Source: Thermoplasmata archaeon (lineage in GTDB: Archaea; Thermoplasmatota; Thermoplasmata; Lutacidiplasmatales; UBA184). Taken from it: a stretch of DNA of 16,232 bases. This document shows positions 13,194 to 16,232 of the stretch, one piece after another. The translations under genes and the position numbers were made by a program. How positions within the stretch are numbered: the first letter of the stretch is position 1; the number at the start of each line of letters is the position of its first letter. The stretch covers positions 7,488-23,719 of the forward strand of contig JAKIVW010000012.1 in the NCBI GenBank assembly GCA_022750355.1, in the 5' to 3' direction. The notes under the pieces are model-generated. The model had not been told where the DNA came from. It did not search any database and was given only the letters and a program-made list of their open reading frames with translations.

Positions 13194-14599
13194 CGGCGGC
13201 CCCCACGAACGCGGGGACCCGGAGTCGCGGCGCGAGTACCTCCCGCCTGGTGCATCCGACGTCCCCTCGAGTGCGGGATCTGGAACATGTGGTACGGGAT
13301 CGGGAGGAGCATCGCGCCTCCGACGACTACCGTCACAGCTGCGATCGTGTACGCGACGTGGACCCCGTAGGTGGCGTACAGGTACCCGCCAAGGAGGACC
13401 CCGACCAATCCGCCGGCTCCCGCGAAGGCGTTGTAGAGACCAAGAGCGCGGCCTCGCGCCGAACGTCCCACCAGTCGGACGAGGAACAGGGTGCTCGCCG
13501 TACTGATGAACGCCCACGTCACGCCGAGGAGGGCGTTGAGCAGTGTCAGCCAGGCCAACAGCGCCGGGGTACCGAGCCCGAACAGTACGTAGAGCGGACC
13601 CCACAGGAAGAGGAGCAGTAGGAGGACCCTCGCTCCCAGCGACTGGAGGAACACGGACTTTGGAGAGTGCGCGTCCACCGCCTTTCCCGAATGGAAGAAG
13701 AGGGCGGTGGATGCGGCGGCGGACCCGAGATAGACGATGAAGACTCCCGCATCGCTGAACTGCGCGTTCTGCCAAAGGAACACCGGGAACGGCCCATAGA
13801 AGATGTCGAACCCGACACTCATCACTCCCAGCGCCACCAGGAAGAGATACTCCCGTCCGGGCAGTCGCTCCGCGCTCGATCGGGTGAGGTCGATGATCCC
13901 GACCACGCGGAGGCGGACCTGTCGGATCCGTTCGACGACCCCCCGGTGGAGATGGACCAGGTCGGCGACGGTCCGGCGGTCGATCCGTGAGTTTGGCTCC
14001 TCGATCCACGCCCAGGCCACGATCGCGGAGAGGAGCGCGAGTGACCCCGAGAGGATCAACAGCCCGGTCATCACCTGGACCACGGGAGTCGAGACGCCAA
14101 CCACGAACAGCCAGACAAACCCCAGCGCGAGACCCGCCGTCGTCCCGAGTCCGGAGATGAGCCCGAAGAGTCCGATGTCCTGGGGCCACCAGCGCTTGTG
14201 GCGCGTCTCCAACAGGAGCATCGTGCCGATCGGGGCGCTCGCAGCGGAGGCCAGACCCTCGACAATGTTGAGCCAGAAGTAGGTGAGGAGGTCGTGCGCG
14301 AGCGCGATCGCGATGATCGCGACCCCGGTCGCGACGAACGAGCCGACCAGGAAGAACTTCCGATGTGCGACTCGGTCCGAAAGATTCCCCCATAAGATTG
14401 TGAAAGGTACCTGGCTCATCGCGCTCGCCGCGATGATGATGGTGACGGCGAAGGCGGACGCACCGAAGTGTTGGAGCGCGAGGAGCGGGATGAGGGGCGT
14501 GGCGATCCCGTCCGAGATTGCCAGTGGGAGATAGGCGAGGAACCAGAGGTCGCTCGAGGAGGGGCGCACGTTCGCGCGCGACTTGACGTCGAACGACAC
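13190..14599 (-). CDS. Major facilitator superfamily transporter
   Basis: The protein has 469 residues, with about 12 predicted membrane helices in two halves. Helix 1 is near residues 18-42. The loop between helices 2 and 3 holds the MFS signature GNLSDRVAHRK (71-81). A long basic cytoplasmic loop (about 199-249) separates the halves, and the second half has the degenerate repeat SGKAVDAHSPK near 304-314. The C terminus is basic (RGRR and RVRGGRR). Substrate cannot be inferred; drug efflux or sugar and organic-acid transport are equally open. The start is GTG 14599, with GGGAG about 10 bases upstream. An inverted repeat and a TATA-like CTTTATC lie in the 94-base gap to the next gene. It is convergent with the DUF429 gene, the stops sharing CTAG. 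Confidence 0.92.
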   Translation of the reverse strand: MSFDVKSRANVRPSSSDLWFLAYLPLAISDGIATPLIPLLALQHFGASAFAVTIIIAASAMSQVPFTILWGNLSDRVAHRKFFLVGSFVATGVAIIAIALAHDLLTYFWLNIVEGLASAASAPIGTMLLLETRHKRWWPQDIGLFGLISGLGTTAGLALGFVWLFVVGVSTPVVQVMTGLLILSGSLALLSAIVAWAWIEEPNSRIDRRTVADLVHLHRGVVERIRQVRLRVVGIIDLTRSSAERLPGREYLFLVALGVMSVGFDIFYGPFPVFLWQNAQFSDAGVFIVYLGSAAASTALFFHSGKAVDAHSPKSVFLQSLGARVLLLLLFLWGPLYVLFGLGTPALLAWLTLLNALLGVTWAFISTASTLFLVRLVGRSARGRALGLYNAFAGAGGLVGVLLGGYLYATYGVHVAYTIAAVTVVVGGAMLLPIPYHMFQIPHSRGRRMHQAGGTRAATPGPRVRGGRR

Positions 14600-14603
14600 G
14601 CCC

Positions 14604-14624
14604 TTCTCCCGGTCGGGAGGAGAA
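14604..14624. promoter_or_regulatory. Inverted repeat between promoter and MFS start (possible operator)
   Basis: TTCTCCC and GGGAGGAGAA face each other across GGTC, with one unpaired G. The element lies between the TATA-like box (14640-14646) and GTG 14599, covering the likely transcription start. That is where an archaeal repressor would block polymerase. The same bases contain the Shine-Dalgarno-like GGGAG, so a message hairpin hiding it is also possible. Confidence 0.4.
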
Positions 14625-14639
14625 TCGCGGCGGCCGCGA

Positions 14640-14646
14640 GATAAAG
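14640..14646 (-). promoter_or_regulatory. TATA-like box for MFS transporter
   Basis: CTTTATC on the minus strand is about 44 bases from GTG 14599, which predicts a leader of about 18 bases. This contrasts with most other genes here, where the spacing implies no leader, and fits the presence of GGGAG before this start. Confidence 0.45.
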
Positions 14647-14693
14647 AGTGAGTTCCGTCGGAAAGCAGGCGATACGACGTCCGAGCTCCGTGT

Positions 14694-15323
14694 TTATCGC
14701 TTCTTGGGGGGCGGCGGAACGTCGAGCGTCTTCAGCAGTTGGAGGTGTTCGCGCTTGGTGATCCATTCGACACGGAGGTACTCGCGAACGAACTCGTCGC
14801 TGACCCCGAGCCGGCGAGACTCGACGACCACGAACCGGTACGCCTCGACCTCGGTGGGCCGCTCCACGTAGCTCAGTCCGGGTTCGAATAGGTTGGCGCC
14901 TCCGTGGCGCTGGAGGATGTGGCACAGCTCGTGGTAGATGTCCAGGTAAACGATGAGCGGGAGACTCTCCCGGAAATGACCGTGCCCGACCACGATGCAG
15001 TCCGTTCCGGGCGTGACCACCGGTCGCCAGCGTCCGCGGGCGATGGCCGGAACTTCCCACGGAGCGACATACATCCACATGTCGGCGTCGACCAGTTCCA
15101 CGTAGGTGTCGGCGAACAAGCGGCGTCGCACTTTCGCATCCGGATGAATCGTGCGACCCGGCGGCAACTTGTCGAGTCCAGGGAACACCGTCAGGATCGG
15201 ATGGCGACCGAGCGGGAGGCCGTGGTCCATCCGGAACCCGGCGGGGGGATCCGGCTCGACGGGGGCCTTCGTCTCCGCGGGCCGCATTGGGCGGCCCGGA
15301 GCGAGCTCGATAGAAAACGTCAC
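14694..15323 (-). CDS. Putative zinc metallopeptidase-like protein (HELCH motif)
   Basis: The protein has 209 residues from GTG 15323. The key motif is YHELCHILQRHG (HExxH at 131-135), followed about 23 residues later by ERPTEVEAYRF, where E158 or E160 would be the third zinc ligand, as in gluzincin-type peptidases. Upstream, VELVDADMWMYVAPWEVP and DCIVVGHGHFRESLPLIVYLDIYHE form a strand-rich platform before the active helix. There is no signal peptide, so it is probably intracellular. The C terminus is PPPPKKR. I do not recognise a named family. The open frame extends to 16136, but that part is antisense to the S58 peptidase. GTG 15323 overlaps a GAGAGGA purine run and is about 32 bases from a TATA-like word; ATG 15287 is the alternative. 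It is divergent from the peptidase at 15381. Confidence 0.75.
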   Translation of the reverse strand: MTFSIELAPGRPMRPAETKAPVEPDPPAGFRMDHGLPLGRHPILTVFPGLDKLPPGRTIHPDAKVRRRLFADTYVELVDADMWMYVAPWEVPAIARGRWRPVVTPGTDCIVVGHGHFRESLPLIVYLDIYHELCHILQRHGGANLFEPGLSYVERPTEVEAYRFVVVESRRLGVSDEFVREYLRVEWITKREHLQLLKTLDVPPPPKKR

Positions 15324-15350
15324 TCCTCTCTGCAGGGACCGGACGCGAAG

Positions 15351-15359
15351 GGATATTCC
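15351..15359. promoter_or_regulatory. Symmetric TATA-like box shared by two divergent peptidase genes
   Basis: GGATATTCC reads GGAATATCC on the other strand, so it is nearly symmetric. It is centred about 26 bases from ATG 15381 (plus) and about 32 bases from GTG 15323 (minus). It is the only AT-rich word in this 57-base gap, so one element probably directs both genes. Confidence 0.5.
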
Positions 15360-15380
15360 ACCGGGGTGTTTCCCGTGGGC

Positions 15381-16232
15381 ATGGTTCGGCGTTCTCGCGC
15401 CGCATTCGCGGTCCGGGGCGTTCGGATCGGTCAGGCCGAAACCCAGGACGGCAAGTCCGGCGTTTCGGTTGCCTTGTTCGACCGCTCGACGCCCGTGGTG
15501 GTCGATGTCCGGGGGGGCGCGTCCGCCACGTACGACCTCGCCTCCCTTTCGCTGGACGCTACGTTCGGTCGACGCTGGGCGGTCTTCCTCTCGGGCGGGA
15601 GCCTCTTCGGACTGGACGCGGCCTCCGGGGTTAGGGACCGTGTCCTGGAGACCGGAGGCGGGCAGCGAGTATTCCGCAATCCCCACCGGCTCGCCCCCGT
15701 CTCGGGGGCAGCGCTGTTCGATCTTTCCCCGGATGTCGGTCCTGTGCCCGACTACCGGGCGCTCGGGTACGAGGCCGCCCTCCGCGCCTCGACCGCCCCG
15801 GTCGCCGTCGGACGAGTGGGGGCCGGGGCTGGGGCCCTGGTCGGGAAGTACCATGGACGCGCCGCGGCCATGCGAGGGGGCGTCGGATGGGCCCAGCGCT
15901 CGATCGGGCAGCGGGGTCACATCGGTGCGCTTGTCGCCGCGAACGCGGTCGGAGCCGTGCGCGACCCCGCGGACGGTCGCTGGGTCGCCGGCGCGCGGGG
16001 GGCCCGGGGTCAGGTCGTCCCTCCATTCCCGGAGCGCGCGACCCGACACTCGAGTTTCGGAACGACCCTCACTCTTGTTGTGACAGACCTCGAGCTCGAA
16101 CGGCCGGTGCTCCAGCGCATCGCCTCCATCGCTCATTCCGGTCTCGGCGGGGCTATCGTACCGTTCCAGAGCGCGACCGATGGGGACCTTCTCTTTGTCG
16201 CCGCGACGGGAGCGGCCGGGGCGCCCCCTCGA
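15381..16232 (+). CDS. P1 family peptidase (S58, DmpA/BapA-like), 3' end outside window
   Basis: S58 proteins are N-terminal-nucleophile aminopeptidases that cut themselves into two chains. The frame is open for 284 codons from ATG 15381 to the last base, so only the last part is missing. Family landmarks in order are RGVRIGQAE, VVVDVRGGA, FLSGGSLFGLDAASGV, ALFDLSPD, GYEAALRAS, GRVGAGAGALVGKYHG, KGG-like RGGVGWA, IGALVAANAVG and DGDLLFVAATG. The autocleavage site is SSFGTTLTLVVTD, where T228 after G227 is the likely nucleophile. Members typically have Ser or Thr here after Asn or Gly. No signal peptide is seen. GTG 15366 is an alternative start, but the TATA-like box at about -26 favours the ATG. 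It is divergent from the HELCH protein. Confidence 0.92.
   Translation, partial: MVRRSRAAFAVRGVRIGQAETQDGKSGVSVALFDRSTPVVVDVRGGASATYDLASLSLDATFGRRWAVFLSGGSLFGLDAASGVRDRVLETGGGQRVFRNPHRLAPVSGAALFDLSPDVGPVPDYRALGYEAALRASTAPVAVGRVGAGAGALVGKYHGRAAAMRGGVGWAQRSIGQRGHIGALVAANAVGAVRDPADGRWVAGARGARGQVVPPFPERATRHSSFGTTLTLVVTDLELERPVLQRIASIAHSGLGGAIVPFQSATDGDLLFVAATGAAGAPPR

Noticed and set aside
13059..14393. A 444-codon minus-strand frame overlapping the MFS gene
   Set aside because: It lies in another frame of the same strand and has no membrane helices, while the MFS frame has 12 and the GxxxDRxxxRK motif.
15324..16136. N-terminal extension of the HELCH frame by 271 residues
   Set aside because: It is antisense to the S58 peptidase, which is open across the whole stretch with family motifs in order.
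1..16232. CRISPR array, transposase, integrase, phage or toxin-antitoxin genes
   Set aside because: No regularly spaced direct repeats and no such protein motifs were seen in either strand.

Overview
The window looks like a stretch of archaeal chromosome, most likely from a high-GC member of the Thermoplasmatota. The evidence is a TFIIB-type initiation factor, an aIF5B-type translation factor, an archaeal-style TruD, KaiC/RAD55-family ATPases in an overlapping pair, TATA-like boxes about 25-29 bases upstream of start codons with almost no leader, and a surface protein built from the 'FSESGL...W...NGTY' repeat that I recall as common in Thermoplasmata secreted proteins. The phylum is an inference from this style of gene content; no rRNA or other decisive marker is present.

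Layout. Positions 1-606 (minus strand) hold the N-terminal two thirds of a TFB. A divergent two-helix membrane protein follows (704-1360, plus). It converges on a minus-strand block dinB (5687-4533), a phosphodiesterase/phosphatase of the alkaline phosphatase superfamily (4500-3166) and aIF5B/infB (3140-1377), separated by only 25-32 bases. A small winged-helix regulator (6357-5989) and a 719-residue repeat-bearing, heavily sequon-rich surface protein (8702-6543) come next. Upstream of these, in the same direction, are two overlapping KaiC-like genes (10577-9657 and 9670-8945); the first has a broken Walker A motif and the second an intact one. TruD (11951-10647) is divergent from an unrecognised 158-residue protein (12012-12488), which is followed by a DUF429 protein (12531-13193). 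A major facilitator transporter (14599-13190) meets DUF429 tail to tail on a shared CTAG. Finally a probable zinc metallopeptidase-like protein (15323-14694) diverges from a P1/S58-family peptidase (15381 to beyond the window end).

Functional view. Most of the window is housekeeping or core archaeal material: transcription initiation (TFB), translation initiation (aIF5B), tRNA modification (TruD) and translesion DNA synthesis (DinB). The accessory-looking part is the centre, 5989-10577, where a winged-helix regulator, a surface repeat protein and a paired active/inactive KaiC module lie in one orientation. I see no CRISPR array, insertion sequence, phage gene, rRNA or tRNA. I did not find a clear new defence or mobile system. 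The best candidates for something undescribed are the KaiC pair with its surface-protein neighbour, the divergent peptidase pair that appears to share one symmetric TATA box, and the unrecognised protein opposite TruD.

Many start codons here are GTG. I placed them using protein-family alignment from memory together with the position of AT-rich TATA-like words in this very GC-rich sequence; these starts are reasoned, not measured.
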